Counted from the stretch's first letter, positions 1 to 8,678 are shown. The stretch: 64,000 bases of DNA from Mucilaginibacter pallidiroseus (GCF_007846085.1 NZ_VOEJ01000008.1:62001-126000); one strand, 5' to 3'. The notes: generated from the sequence alone by a model not told the origin. Translations and numbers: made by a program.

Positions 1-80
1 AGGAGCTTAGCGACGTGGTAATCTCATCGCGTTCAACAAGCGAGCGACGAGGTTGCAACGCTATCGCTCGCAATGAGATC
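1..80. repeat. REP-like interspersed palindrome, left-truncated by window edge
   Basis: The first 80 bases share words with the repeat at 59586-59679: AGCGACGTGG near the left and a GCTATCGCTCGCAATGAGA-like right arm. It lies just downstream of the minus-strand DUF1080 gene. This looks like the short palindromic interspersed sequences common in Bacteroidota intergenic regions. No transposase is nearby. Its left end is outside the window, so full length is unknown. Confidence 0.6.
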
Positions 81-93
81 CTGCTTTGATAGC

Positions 94-798
94 TTACAAT
101 TGCTTTATCCTAATATCCTTAAAATATGCCTTGTGTCCATGGTCCTGCAGGGCAATGTGGCCGGTTTTGGTAATACCGTATTCGGGGTGTTCTTTCCATT
201 TGCCTTCGGCTTTCTTTTTCTTCCAGTCAGCATCCCAGGCGGTAAACTCCAAAATCTTTTTGCCGTTAAGCCAATGCTCAACATGGCCATGGTTAAAAAC
301 AATTTTACTGGTGTTCCATTCGCCAACAGGTTTTAAAACTTTTTGCTTATTGGGGATGTGCATGGCATAGTCGGCACCGGTTTTTTGCCAGTCTTCTAAA
401 ACATCGGGTACCCAGTTTATATCATCTATAATCTGGTACTCGGGGCCGGTAGCATAACTGGCATCATACTTTTTATCTTCCACAACGTGATATAAAACAC
501 CGCTGTTGCTGCCTTTGTCAATCTTCCAGCTCCAGGTTAGTACAAAATTATCGTACTGCTTATCGGTAACTATATCGCCGCCTGTATCTGTACCGTGCAC
601 AGTGCCCAGGCAAACCAGGGCGCCATTTTCAATGGTCCAGTTTTTAACCTCACCGGTTTTGTTGAAGCCGTGCCAGCCGTTTAAGTTTTTACCGTTAAAC
701 AGGCTTACCCAACCGGCTTTTTTTGCCTGCGCAAAGCCCTGCGAACTCATAAAGGCCATCGCTGCTGCAAGCCCAAGTATCTTTAAGTGTTTTTTCAT
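94..798 (-). CDS. Secreted DUF1080 protein (3-keto-disaccharide hydrolase family)
   Basis: This 234-residue protein begins with a Sec signal peptide (residues 1-23, ending GFA). A single DUF1080 beta-sandwich follows, opening with WVSLFNGKNLNGW at about 30-42 and closing with GHIALQDHGHKAYFKDIRI near the C-terminus, both typical of the family. DUF1080 proteins are concanavalin-like folds, and some hydrolyse 3-keto-glycosides. It follows the Gfo/Idh oxidoreductase gene after only 7 bases, so the two are probably cotranscribed and act on one sugar substrate outside the cytoplasm. The fold assignment is firm; the exact substrate is inference from the neighbour. Confidence 0.85.
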   Translation of the reverse strand: MKKHLKILGLAAAMAFMSSQGFAQAKKAGWVSLFNGKNLNGWHGFNKTGEVKNWTIENGALVCLGTVHGTDTGGDIVTDKQYDNFVLTWSWKIDKGSNSGVLYHVVEDKKYDASYATGPEYQIIDDINWVPDVLEDWQKTGADYAMHIPNKQKVLKPVGEWNTSKIVFNHGHVEHWLNGKKILEFTAWDADWKKKKAEGKWKEHPEYGITKTGHIALQDHGHKAYFKDIRIKQL

Positions 799-805
799 CT
801 TGATA

Positions 806-2170
806 TTATTTAGCTATGCGCATTTTCTCAGGATCCCAAAACATTGGCGTGTTTTTGTAATAGCTGTCGTTACATAGTAGGGCAGGGGCCGCTGCACGAT
901 AGCCGAATATGGCATCTTCGGCAACCTTGCCGTTTGTGCGTATGGCGGTAATCCAGTTGTTCATGTGATCATACGGGCCGCCTTTGTAACCTTTTTCTGC
1001 TTCGTAAGTAATTACCTCGGGTGGTAATATTTGCTTACGGCCACTGTCGCTTTGCCCCGCTTTACGCATCTTTTCAATATAAAACGGATCGTCGGATGCG
1101 ATGACCTTGTTACGTTTTAGCGTAACACTATCCCAGGTAACATCCATAGATCCTTCGCTACCTACTAATTTTAAGTAGGTAGTGCCGCTTGTGCCGTCAA
1201 CAAAGTTGCAGCGTAAGCTCAGGTTAAAAGCAGGATGGGCGGCTGTTTTGCCGTAATCAAACGTGCCTAATAAAACATCAGGTACTTCGCGGCCATCGTT
1301 CCAGTAGCGTAAACCGCCAGATGCATATATTTTGTTTGGCCCCATAGATTCGGTTATGTAATGCAGGCTGCTAAACAGATGCACAAACAAATCGCCGGCC
1401 ATGCCGGTACCATAATCGGTATAATTGCGCCATCTGAAAAAGCGTTTCGAATCATACGGGCGCTTTTTAGTATTGCTGATGTAAGTTTCCCAATCTACCG
1501 TCTGGGTGGATGCATCTTCGGGAATAGGGTACTGCCAAACCTCGATAGGGGCGCGGCGCGCCCAAAAACCTTCGGCATAGTTAAGTTCGCCAATGGCGCC
1601 GGCTTTCAACAATTCATGCGCCTTCTCGTTTCCTAATGAAGATACGCCCTGGCTGCCCACCTGGAATATTTTTCCGGTTTCTTTTTGCGCCTTTATAACT
1701 GCAGGCCCCTCGGCAACCGAGTGTACCATCGGTTTTTCGCAATATACATGCTTGCCTGCATGCATGGCATCAACTGAAATCTGCTGGTGCCAATGATCGG
1801 GTGTGGCAATTATCACTGCATCAATATCTTTACGGTTAAGTATCTCTTTATAAACTTTGGTAGTAAAAATATCGTTACCCCAACGGGTTTTGGCATCCTT
1901 TAGGCGGCCATCGTAAAGGTCACATACGGCAACCATTTTTACGCCGGGTACCTGTAGGGCAACAATGGCATCCTGCACGCCCATGCCACCTGCACCAATC
2001 AGGGCAATGTTTACCTGGTCGTTTGGTCCAAATTGGTTATAATGCTGTTTAAGGTAATAAAAACTGCCTTTATTTTCGGCGGCTATTAAACTGCTACCTG
2101 CGCCAACGGCTGCTGCGGTAGTTGCAAGTTTTTTGAGGAACCCCCGGCGGGATGCTTCGTTCTCTTTCAT
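806..2170 (-). CDS. Tat-exported Gfo/Idh/MocA family oxidoreductase
   Basis: The 454-residue protein starts with a twin-arginine signal (SRRGFLKKL at residues 7-15, then an Ala-rich stretch), so it should be exported folded with its cofactor bound. A Rossmann domain follows with GAGGMG near residue 60, and the family's EKPM motif lies near 145. The C-terminal half is the usual alpha/beta substrate domain. Family members are NAD(P)-dependent sugar dehydrogenases; exported Bacteroidota versions paired with DUF1080 proteins oxidise C3 of glycosides. It is the first gene of a two-gene operon with the DUF1080 hydrolase. The substrate is not deducible from sequence alone. Confidence 0.88.
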   Translation of the reverse strand: MKENEASRRGFLKKLATTAAAVGAGSSLIAAENKGSFYYLKQHYNQFGPNDQVNIALIGAGGMGVQDAIVALQVPGVKMVAVCDLYDGRLKDAKTRWGNDIFTTKVYKEILNRKDIDAVIIATPDHWHQQISVDAMHAGKHVYCEKPMVHSVAEGPAVIKAQKETGKIFQVGSQGVSSLGNEKAHELLKAGAIGELNYAEGFWARRAPIEVWQYPIPEDASTQTVDWETYISNTKKRPYDSKRFFRWRNYTDYGTGMAGDLFVHLFSSLHYITESMGPNKIYASGGLRYWNDGREVPDVLLGTFDYGKTAAHPAFNLSLRCNFVDGTSGTTYLKLVGSEGSMDVTWDSVTLKRNKVIASDDPFYIEKMRKAGQSDSGRKQILPPEVITYEAEKGYKGGPYDHMNNWITAIRTNGKVAEDAIFGYRAAAPALLCNDSYYKNTPMFWDPEKMRIAK

Positions 2171-2283
2171 GACGGGATGTTTTGTTTTGAGGTTTATTGA
2201 TTGCTCAAGGTAAGGTTTTTAAATAAATTTAGGAAGCGGTTGAGCAGTGAGCAGTTATTAGTTTATTAGGTATTAGTTATCGA

Positions 2284-2292
2284 GGGGGGGGG
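2284..2292 (+). repeat. Nine-base poly-G tract
   Basis: Nine consecutive G residues lie between the divergent oxidoreductase gene and ubiE, about 115 bases from each start codon. The tract is conspicuous in AT-rich intergenic DNA. Flanking it are a 9-bp inverted repeat, TATTAGTTA at 2271-2279 and TAACTAATA at 2340-2348. Homopolymers of this length can change length by slippage; whether this one affects expression is unknown. Confidence 0.7.
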
Positions 2293-2387
2293 TGAAAACC
2301 TGCAGCCATTATCATATGTTAAATCAACAGAATGACTGTTAACTAATAACTACTTACAACTACATACCCAGCACCAATTAAAACAAG

Positions 2388-2395
2388 TATATTTG
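2388..2395 (+). promoter_or_regulatory. Bacteroidota -7 promoter box for ubiE
   Basis: TATATTTG matches the TAnnTTTG consensus exactly and ends 12 bases before the ubiE ATG, implying a leader of only a few bases. No convincing -33 TTG was seen at the usual spacing. Confidence 0.55.
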
Positions 2396-2407
2396 CCGCA
2401 CTATATC

Positions 2408-3136
2408 ATGAGCAAAATTGTAACCCCATACCACGACAATAGCACCAAAAAAGAACAAGTTGCAGATATGTTTAATAACATATCAAAAACCTACGATTTT
2501 TTGAATCATTTCATGTCGTTAGGTATCGATATTATATGGCGTAAAATAGCTATCAACGAGCTTAAGCAGCTAAAACCCAAACGCATTTTGGATGTGGCCA
2601 CAGGCACGGGCGATTTTGCCTTTGAAGCGCTCACCATCCTTAAACCCGAGAAGATCATCGGGGTAGATATTTCGCAGGGGATGCTTGATATAGCAGATCA
2701 AAAAATAGCTAAACGCGGCCTGGGCGACAAGTTTGAGGTAAAACTTGGCGACTCGGAAAAACTGCCTTTTGAGGACGCTGATTTCGACGCGGTAACGGTA
2801 GCCTTTGGTGCCCGCAATTTCGAGAATCTTGAAACAGGCCTGGCAGATATTTTCAGGGTGCTTAAACCAGGCGGCAAAGCGGTGGTGCTGGAGTTTTCTA
2901 AACCAAGAGTGTTCCCGGTAAAGCAACTGTATAATTTCTACTTTAAGTATATAACACCAGGCATAGGTAAGCTTTTCTCTAAGGACTCACGCGCATACAG
3001 TTATTTGCCCGAGTCTGTAGAGGCTTTTCCGGATGGCAAAAGCTTTGTTGCTTTAATGGATAAAGCCGGTTTTAAGAATACCAAAAATCGCCCGCTTACG
3101 TTTGGTATCTGTTCCATATATACAGGCATTAAATGA
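2408..3136 (+). CDS. ubiE: Demethylmenaquinone/2-polyprenyl-benzoquinol methyltransferase
   Basis: SAM-dependent C-methyltransferase making menaquinone from demethylmenaquinone at the cytoplasmic face of the membrane. The 242-residue length is normal. The UbiE signature YDFLNHFMSLGIDIIWR is at 29-45, the SAM-binding DVATGTGDF at 62-70, and FGARNFEN near 132. An in-frame TTG exists 15 bases upstream, but it lies inside the -7 box, so the ATG giving MSKIVTPY is the better start. Its stop overlaps the start of the PorT gene by 4 bases, a pairing I recall as common in Bacteroidota. It supplies the quinone used by the complex I genes further along. Confidence 0.95.
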   Translation: MSKIVTPYHDNSTKKEQVADMFNNISKTYDFLNHFMSLGIDIIWRKIAINELKQLKPKRILDVATGTGDFAFEALTILKPEKIIGVDISQGMLDIADQKIAKRGLGDKFEVKLGDSEKLPFEDADFDAVTVAFGARNFENLETGLADIFRVLKPGGKAVVLEFSKPRVFPVKQLYNFYFKYITPGIGKLFSKDSRAYSYLPESVEAFPDGKSFVALMDKAGFKNTKNRPLTFGICSIYTGIK

Positions 3137-3870
3137 TAAAATACCGGTACTTCATCATTTTATTATGGATGGGTTGCTGCAACTTTGCGTTTGCACAGCA
3201 ATTTGTACCGGCATGGGGCGGCGGTGCCGACCAAACCGACCTTAGCTTTGGTTTCAGCTTTTCGTACGTAAACAATACCTACAAAATTGTTAAGACCCCC
3301 GGGTGGCGTGCCCCGTTTTTTGATGCCGAGAATAATATGTACGTTACCGACTCGCTAAACAGCATCAGCAGCAAATCAAAACCTGGCTTTGCGGTTGGCT
3401 TTTTAACCCGCTACCGCCTTACCGATCACCTGGAGATACGTGCCACACCGTCACTTGTTTTTTCTGACAAAGGCTTATCCTATAAGTATGTGGATGCTAC
3501 GCAGGATGTGGATAAGCAGGTACAAACCACCACGCTCGATTTCCCTATCAGCCTCAAGCTAAAATCCGACAGGATATATAACTTTCGCGCTTACCTGCTT
3601 GGGGGTGTTAAATTTTCGGGAGCCATAGGTTCCAAAAAGGATGAGTCCAATATTGATCTTTTGGATAGGTCTGTTAAAAATGTACGTAGCTATACCTCGT
3701 ACGAAGCAGGGTTTGGGTTTGATATTTATTTCGAGTATTTCAAGATGTCGCCCGAGGTTAAGATTACCAACACCTTTGGCAATATGCTGGTGCCCGAGAA
3801 TCATCCCTTTTCATCGCCAATAAGCAAGCTGTCGTTACATACATTTATGTTTAGCCTTTACTTTGAGTAA
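3133..3870 (+). CDS. porT: PorT/SprT-type type IX secretion outer-membrane protein
   Basis: The 245-residue protein has a Sec signal peptide (cleavage near CNFAFA-QQ, residue 21) followed by alternating aromatic beta-strands and ends in FSLYFE, as expected for a small outer-membrane beta-barrel. Size, the DLSFGFSFSYVNNTYKI opening and the ATGA overlap with ubiE fit PorT (SprT in Flavobacterium), a component needed for T9SS secretion. No other T9SS genes lie in the window; in Bacteroidota they are usually scattered. The beta-barrel call is firm. The PorT name rests on family resemblance and gene order. Confidence 0.82.
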   Translation: MIKYRYFIILLWMGCCNFAFAQQFVPAWGGGADQTDLSFGFSFSYVNNTYKIVKTPGWRAPFFDAENNMYVTDSLNSISSKSKPGFAVGFLTRYRLTDHLEIRATPSLVFSDKGLSYKYVDATQDVDKQVQTTTLDFPISLKLKSDRIYNFRAYLLGGVKFSGAIGSKKDESNIDLLDRSVKNVRSYTSYEAGFGFDIYFEYFKMSPEVKITNTFGNMLVPENHPFSSPISKLSLHTFMFSLYFE

Positions 3871-3970
3871 AAGGGCTGTCATTTAAAGCGCGGGTTTTGA
3901 TATTTCTAACGGCGATTTAACCGCCGCAACAAATAAAAAACATAATTTCGCTGCCGATAGTTAAATACCT

Positions 3971-4729
3971 ATGGCTAAAATTGCATTGATTACAGGCGCA
4001 ACTGCCGGCATTGGCGAAGCTTGCGCACATACATTTGCCCGCGAAGGTTATAACCTTATTTTAACCGGCCGCCGCATGGAAAGGCTGGAAGCCCTGGCGC
4101 AAACATTAAACGAAAAATATAATGTGGAGATAGCGGTATCATCATTTGATATACGCAGCCGCCAGCAGGTAGTTAAAAGCCTTGATGAACTGCCCGACAA
4201 CTGGAAGAAGATTGATGTGCTGGTAAACAACGCCGGCCTTAGCCAGGGCCTTGACCCGGTAGACAAAGGCAATTTTGATGATTGGGATACCATGATTGAT
4301 ACCAACATTAAAGGCCTGCTTTACGTAAGCAAAATTGTTTCGGGCTGGATGATAACACATGGCAGTGGTCATATCATTAACCTTGGCTCGATAGCCGGTA
4401 AAGATGTTTACACCAATGGCAATGTTTATTGCGCTACCAAACATGCTGTTGACGCCTTAAATAAAGGTATGCGGCTTGACCTGTTGCCACATGGTATCAA
4501 AGTAACCGCCATACACCCCGGTGCTGTTGAAACCGAATTTTCTGAAGTGCGCTTTAAAGGTGATAAGGAACGGGCAAAAAAAGTTTACGAGGGCTTTGAG
4601 CCCTTGCTGGCTCAGGATATTGCCGAAACCATTTGGTTTGTGGCATCGCGCCCGGCACATGTAAACATTAATGATTTGCTGATAATGCCAACGGCACAGG
4701 CCAATGCATCAACCATATTTAGGAAATAG
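3971..4729 (+). CDS. Short-chain dehydrogenase/reductase (YdfG-like SDR)
   Basis: A 252-residue classical SDR. The cofactor motif TGATAGIG is at 8-15, with NNAG near 86-89. The catalytic triad is S140 (LGSIAG), Y153 and K157 (YCATK). The LTGRRMERLE region after the second strand suggests NADP(H) preference. Overall pattern is closest to the 3-hydroxy acid/serine dehydrogenases related to E. coli YdfG, acting in the cytoplasm. A near-consensus -7 box (TAATTTCG, 3943-3950) lies upstream. Fold and chemistry are firm; substrate is not determined. Confidence 0.9.
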   Translation: MAKIALITGATAGIGEACAHTFAREGYNLILTGRRMERLEALAQTLNEKYNVEIAVSSFDIRSRQQVVKSLDELPDNWKKIDVLVNNAGLSQGLDPVDKGNFDDWDTMIDTNIKGLLYVSKIVSGWMITHGSGHIINLGSIAGKDVYTNGNVYCATKHAVDALNKGMRLDLLPHGIKVTAIHPGAVETEFSEVRFKGDKERAKKVYEGFEPLLAQDIAETIWFVASRPAHVNINDLLIMPTAQANASTIFRK

Positions 4730-4784
4730 CGTTTTGGCGCTGCATCATACATAAATATACAATTACTAAATACAGACAATTACC

Positions 4785-5234
4785 ATGTCACTCATCACAA
4801 AAATAGATCAGGATATTAAGCAGGCAATGCTTGCCAAACAAGCCGACCGCCTTCGCGGCCTGCGTGCAATAAAATCGGCCCTGTTACTGGCCAAAACAGA
4901 AAAAGGCGCATCAGAAGAACTTACCGAAGATGCGGAAATAAAAGTGCTGCAGAAACTGATTAAGCAACGCAAGGAAAGTGCCGACATTTACAAAGCCCAA
5001 AACCGCGAGGATTTGTACGAGATTGAAATGGCCGAAATGTATGTTATTGAGCCTTACCTGCCGCAGCAAATGAGCCGGTTTGAAATTGAAGGATACATAC
5101 AGGAAGTGATAGAGCGCCTGGGTATTACATCTGTAAAAGAAATGGGCCGCGTTATGGGTGTTGCCAATAAAGAGCTGGCCGGCCGTGCCGATGGTAAAAC
5201 AGTATCTGAGGTGGTAAAACAACTGCTTGGTTAA
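4785..5234 (+). CDS. GatB/YqeY domain protein
   Basis: A 149-residue protein covering the whole YqeY family: an N-terminal helical domain (ADRLRGLRAIKSAL, AEIKVLQKLIKQRKES) and a C-terminal tRNA-binding-like domain shared with the tail of GatB (EMGRVMGVANKELAGRADGK). Family members are about 145-150 residues. YqeY proteins are suspected to bind tRNA or assist amidotransferase-like steps, but their role is not settled. It sits alone between the SDR and the hydrolase operon. Confidence 0.92.
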   Translation: MSLITKIDQDIKQAMLAKQADRLRGLRAIKSALLLAKTEKGASEELTEDAEIKVLQKLIKQRKESADIYKAQNREDLYEIEMAEMYVIEPYLPQQMSRFEIEGYIQEVIERLGITSVKEMGRVMGVANKELAGRADGKTVSEVVKQLLG

Positions 5235-5295
5235 TTTTATTGATAATTAATAGTTGCAACTGTAGCACAATAAACTAATTTTATACTCAACTTTA

Positions 5296-5336
5296 CCAAG
5301 TTTTGTACCGTTAGTTAAATCGGTACAGATGCTTGG
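5296..5336. promoter_or_regulatory. Two-step inverted repeat upstream of the alpha/beta hydrolase
   Basis: An inner perfect 6-bp repeat GTACCG/CGGTAC (5305-5310, 5321-5326) is nested in an outer CCAAG/CTTGG pair (5296-5300, 5332-5336). A near-consensus -7 box, TATACTTG at 5347-5354, follows 10 bases later. It could be an operator or the terminator of the YqeY gene; there is no T-run, which favours an operator or mRNA hairpin. Confidence 0.45.
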
Positions 5337-5360
5337 CAACCAATATTATACTTGTTATTT

Positions 5361-6122
5361 ATGAGCTACGAGCTGAAAGAAGAAGGTGGTTTTAGTTATA
5401 TAGACGAAGGTCAGGGCGAACCCCTATTGCTTCTGCACGGCTTAATGGGCGCTTTAAGCAACTGGGAAAAAGTGGTAGAGGAGTTTAGCCCTCATTACCG
5501 TGTAATACTACCCATGCTGCCCATTTATGATTTGCCTTTGCTTACCACTGGAGTGCGTGCCCTATCAAAATTCATACATAAGTTTATAAAACACAAAGGC
5601 CTTAAAAATGTGATATTGCTGGGTAATTCATTAGGGGGCCATGTGGGGCTTATTTACGTATTGGCTCATCCCGGTTATGTAAAGGCCTTGGTGCTTACCG
5701 GTAGCTCTGGTTTGTATGAAAATGCCTTTGGCGGTTCATTTCCGCGCCGCGAGAACTATGAGTTTGTTAAAAACAAGGTTGAATATACTTTTTACGACCC
5801 GGTAACCGCTACCAAAGAGCTTGTCGATGATGTTTTCCAAACCATTAACGACAGGAGTAAAGTAATACGCATATTGGCTATGGCTAAATCGGCCATAAGG
5901 CACAATATGAAAGACGAGCTGCGCAAGATAACCATGCCGGTTGCGTTAATATGGGGACGCGATGACAAAATCACCCCGCCGGAAGTGGCTGTGGAGTTTA
6001 ACGAATTGCTGCCAAATGCCGAGTTGCACTGGATAGATAAATGCGGGCACGCACCAATGATGGAGCGCCCGGAAGAATTTAACCAGCACCTTGGCGCATT
6101 TTTAAATAAAATAAAAAAATAA
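5361..6122 (+). CDS. Alpha/beta hydrolase
   Basis: A 253-residue alpha/beta fold hydrolase. LHGLMG (25-30) is the oxyanion loop, the nucleophile elbow is GNSLGG with S90, the acid is in IWGRDDKITPP and the histidine in DKCGHAPMMERPEEF. I start at the ATG giving MSYEL; an upstream TTG would put the start inside the -7 box. No signal peptide, so it is cytoplasmic. It heads a block with the CBS protein and NAD kinase only a few bases to 90 bases apart, a recurrent order in Bacteroidota. The substrate is unknown. Confidence 0.88.
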   Translation: MSYELKEEGGFSYIDEGQGEPLLLLHGLMGALSNWEKVVEEFSPHYRVILPMLPIYDLPLLTTGVRALSKFIHKFIKHKGLKNVILLGNSLGGHVGLIYVLAHPGYVKALVLTGSSGLYENAFGGSFPRRENYEFVKNKVEYTFYDPVTATKELVDDVFQTINDRSKVIRILAMAKSAIRHNMKDELRKITMPVALIWGRDDKITPPEVAVEFNELLPNAELHWIDKCGHAPMMERPEEFNQHLGAFLNKIKK

Positions 6123-6125
6123 AAT

Positions 6126-6788
6126 ATGCTTGCAGTTGAGCTTATAGCTGATGCGATACCGCCGGTACACACATCTGATAGTATACAGAAGGTGTTTGAC
6201 CGTATGGCGGAGTTTCGTGTAAGGCATTTGCCAATTGTGAATGAAGAACAGTTTTTGGGCCTCCTGAGTGAGGACGACCTTATTGAGGAGCCTGATTACA
6301 GTGTTCAGGTTGGGTCGCTTGCTTTATCGCTTGTAAATCCATACGTATTGGAAGGGCAGCATATTTATGATGTTATCCGCCTGTTTTATGAGCAGCAGCT
6401 TAGCGTGGTTCCGGTACTCAACCACAAGAAAGACTACCTTGGCCTCATAAGCGTTAATGCCATGAATGACTATTTTGCGCAGCTTACCTCTGTAGCGCAG
6501 CCTGGTGGAATTATTGTGTTGGAGATAGACAACAAGAACAATTCGTTGGCGCACATGTCACAAATTGTTGAGTCGGACAATGCGCAGATCCTGAGCTCGT
6601 ATATCCGCACCTTTCCCGACTCTACTCGCATGGAAGTAACGCTCAAATTGAATAAGCGCGATCTGTCAAACATCATCGCTACGTTTTTGCGGTACAACTA
6701 CGATATTAAGGCTACCTTTAATAATACCGATCATGATGATGGCGCTATGGACAGGTTTGATTCATTTATGAATTACCTGAATTTGTAG
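6126..6788 (+). CDS. CBS-domain protein with ACT-like C-terminus
   Basis: A 220-residue cytoplasmic protein. Two CBS motifs form a Bateman pair (about 1-55, with ADAIPPVHTSDSIQKVFDRM, and 70-130, with KKDYLGLISVNAMNDYF). A C-terminal domain at about 137-205 (GGIIVLEIDNKNNSLAHMSQ) has the strand-helix pattern of an ACT-like ligand-binding fold. CBS pairs normally sense adenine nucleotides. It starts 3 bases after the hydrolase stop and precedes NAD kinase, so a regulatory role linked to nucleotide or NAD state is plausible but unproven. Confidence 0.87.
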   Translation: MLAVELIADAIPPVHTSDSIQKVFDRMAEFRVRHLPIVNEEQFLGLLSEDDLIEEPDYSVQVGSLALSLVNPYVLEGQHIYDVIRLFYEQQLSVVPVLNHKKDYLGLISVNAMNDYFAQLTSVAQPGGIIVLEIDNKNNSLAHMSQIVESDNAQILSSYIRTFPDSTRMEVTLKLNKRDLSNIIATFLRYNYDIKATFNNTDHDDGAMDRFDSFMNYLNL

Positions 6789-6875
6789 CCGGGCCAGATG
6801 CAATCAAAGTAACAAAAGCAGCAATTAAATTAAACTGCTCTATTTAAAGTAAAGTTCGGATATTCGCCACAAGAT

Positions 6876-7757
6876 ATGAATATAGCAGTTTACGGCAGGC
6901 AGTTTAATGATGCATCGGTTTTTCCATTCATTCGCCAGGTGTTTGAAAATTTAGTGATGCACCAGGTAAATGTTTACCTGCATCCGCAATTTGCCGATAC
7001 CTTAAAAGGGAATTTAGATACTGCGCCATACCATATTCTCGATAGTAACCAGCCCATAAAAGATTTTATCGATCTTTTTATAACCATAGGCGGCGATGGC
7101 ACCATGCTTGACATGGTTACGCTTATACGCGATACCGGTGTACCCGTTATAGGTATTAATTTTGGTCGTCTTGGCTTTTTGGCGAGTATTAACCGCAATG
7201 ATATAGCTGCCGCTATACATGCCGTAGTTAATAAGGAATATACCATTGATAGCCGCGAGCTGTTGGTTATCGACTCGGAACAAAACCTGTTTGGCGACAA
7301 TAACTTTGCCCTTAATGATGTTACCATCCACAAGCGCGATGATGCAGCCATGATCACTACACACGTATCGCTTAATGGCGAGTTTTTAAACTCGTACTGG
7401 GGCGATGGTATCATCATATCTACCTCAACAGGTTCAACGGCCTACTCGTTAAGCTGCGGTGGTCCTATCATCTTCCCGCAATCAAACAGTATAGCTTTAA
7501 CACCGGTTGCGCCGCACAACCTCAATGTGAGGCCTGTAATTTTACCGGATACCAGCGAGCTGTCTTTCGAGGTGGAGTGCAGAGGTACAAACTACATAGT
7601 GTCCTGCGACAGCCGTACTATTATTATTGACAAGAGCGTACCGTTTAAAGTTTACAAAGCCGATTTCAAGCTTAATTTAATACGCCTTAATAATGAAAGC
7701 TACTTATCAACGTTAAGGAAAAAGCTATTATGGGGACTGGACGCCCGTAATTATTAA
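6876..7757 (+). CDS. nadK: NAD kinase
   Basis: Phosphorylates NAD+ to NADP+ in the cytoplasm. The 293-residue length is typical. The catalytic GGDGT motif is at 72-76 (D74), and the NAD-binding STGSTAYSLSCGGPI region and NLNVRPVILPD follow in the expected order. It lies between the CBS protein and the DUF6089 gene, with the next gene starting 9 bases after its stop. Confidence 0.96.
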   Translation: MNIAVYGRQFNDASVFPFIRQVFENLVMHQVNVYLHPQFADTLKGNLDTAPYHILDSNQPIKDFIDLFITIGGDGTMLDMVTLIRDTGVPVIGINFGRLGFLASINRNDIAAAIHAVVNKEYTIDSRELLVIDSEQNLFGDNNFALNDVTIHKRDDAAMITTHVSLNGEFLNSYWGDGIIISTSTGSTAYSLSCGGPIIFPQSNSIALTPVAPHNLNVRPVILPDTSELSFEVECRGTNYIVSCDSRTIIIDKSVPFKVYKADFKLNLIRLNNESYLSTLRKKLLWGLDARNY

Positions 7758-7766
7758 AGCCAGCTT

Positions 7767-8558
7767 ATGCCAAAACTGTTAACAGTTATTTTTTTACTCT
7801 TTATATCTGTTAAGGTTAGCGGCCAAACCTGGGAAGTTGGGGCCGCGCTGGGTGGCTTTGGCTACATGGGCGATCTGAATACCAACAACCCTGTTAAAAT
7901 AAACCAACCTGCAGCCAGTGTATTTGGCAAATACAATTTTAACGGTTACATAGCCGCAAAACTAAGCTTCACGCTGGGCAATATTCGCGGGGCCGACAGC
8001 ACATCAAACGATGAACAGGTACGTAACCGCAACTTGAGTTTTTATACCCCATTGCGCGAGTTGGCTTTGCTGGCCGAGTTTAACTTCATGAAATACATTC
8101 CCGAAGCCGGGAAAAACAAATATACGCCATACGTTTTTTTAGGAGCAGGCATTACATCTTACGCTCCACGCACCCGCGCAAACGGTAATGTTATAAGCTT
8201 AAGGCACTTACGTACCGAAGGGCAGGAAAACGAATACAGTACACGGACAGCAGTAATACCTTTTGGCGCAGGTTTCAAATATAACTTTACCGGCAAATGC
8301 ACCATAGCTGCCGAGCTTGGTTACCGCTATACATTTACCGATTACCTTGACGATGTTAGCGGCGTGTATGCTGAAAGGAGCCGACTGCCACTACCACTAT
8401 CTGTAGCTATGGCCGATAGGTCCGGAGAGCGTTTAGGATACAACATTGGCACGCCGGGATCGCAACGCGGCGACTTCCGCCCACGGGATATGTACCTTTT
8501 TGCAGGTTTTACCATCTCATATACTTTCGTTACATCTAAATGCTACTTCGATAATTAA
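7767..8558 (+). CDS. DUF6089 family outer-membrane beta-barrel protein
   Basis: The 263-residue protein has a Sec signal peptide (ending VKVSGQ, about residue 19). It then has the DUF6089 hallmark WEVGAALGGFGYMGDLN, a chain of amphipathic strands (KYTPYVFLGAGIT, GAGFKYNFTGKCTIAAELGYRYTFTDYLDDV) and a final strand FAGFTISYTF. Residues 218-245 form a short loop rich in Gly, Arg and Asp. In Bacteroidota this family commonly sits between nadK and uppS-bamA, as here, suggesting a link to outer-membrane assembly, but no biochemical role is established. Confidence 0.87.
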   Translation: MPKLLTVIFLLFISVKVSGQTWEVGAALGGFGYMGDLNTNNPVKINQPAASVFGKYNFNGYIAAKLSFTLGNIRGADSTSNDEQVRNRNLSFYTPLRELALLAEFNFMKYIPEAGKNKYTPYVFLGAGITSYAPRTRANGNVISLRHLRTEGQENEYSTRTAVIPFGAGFKYNFTGKCTIAAELGYRYTFTDYLDDVSGVYAERSRLPLPLSVAMADRSGERLGYNIGTPGSQRGDFRPRDMYLFAGFTISYTFVTSKCYFDN

Positions 8559-8595
8559 CCACATTTAATTCTATTAAAGATATTTTAAAAAAATA

Positions 8596-8603
8596 TAATT
8601 TTG
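8596..8603 (+). promoter_or_regulatory. -7 promoter box for the ExbD gene
   Basis: TAATTTTG fits TAnnTTTG and lies 75 bases before the ExbD ATG, in a very AT-rich gap after the DUF6089 gene. This suggests the ExbD gene is transcribed on its own. Confidence 0.45.
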
Positions 8604-8678
8604 TTAAAGCGAAACTTAGTAATATATTTATCGTTATAAAGGTATAACAACATATCTATTAACCTAAATATTACTATC

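Noticed and set aside
6974..7417. 147-residue antisense frame within nadK
   Set aside because: It lies wholly opposite a well-supported gene, has a serine/arginine-rich random composition and no promoter box.
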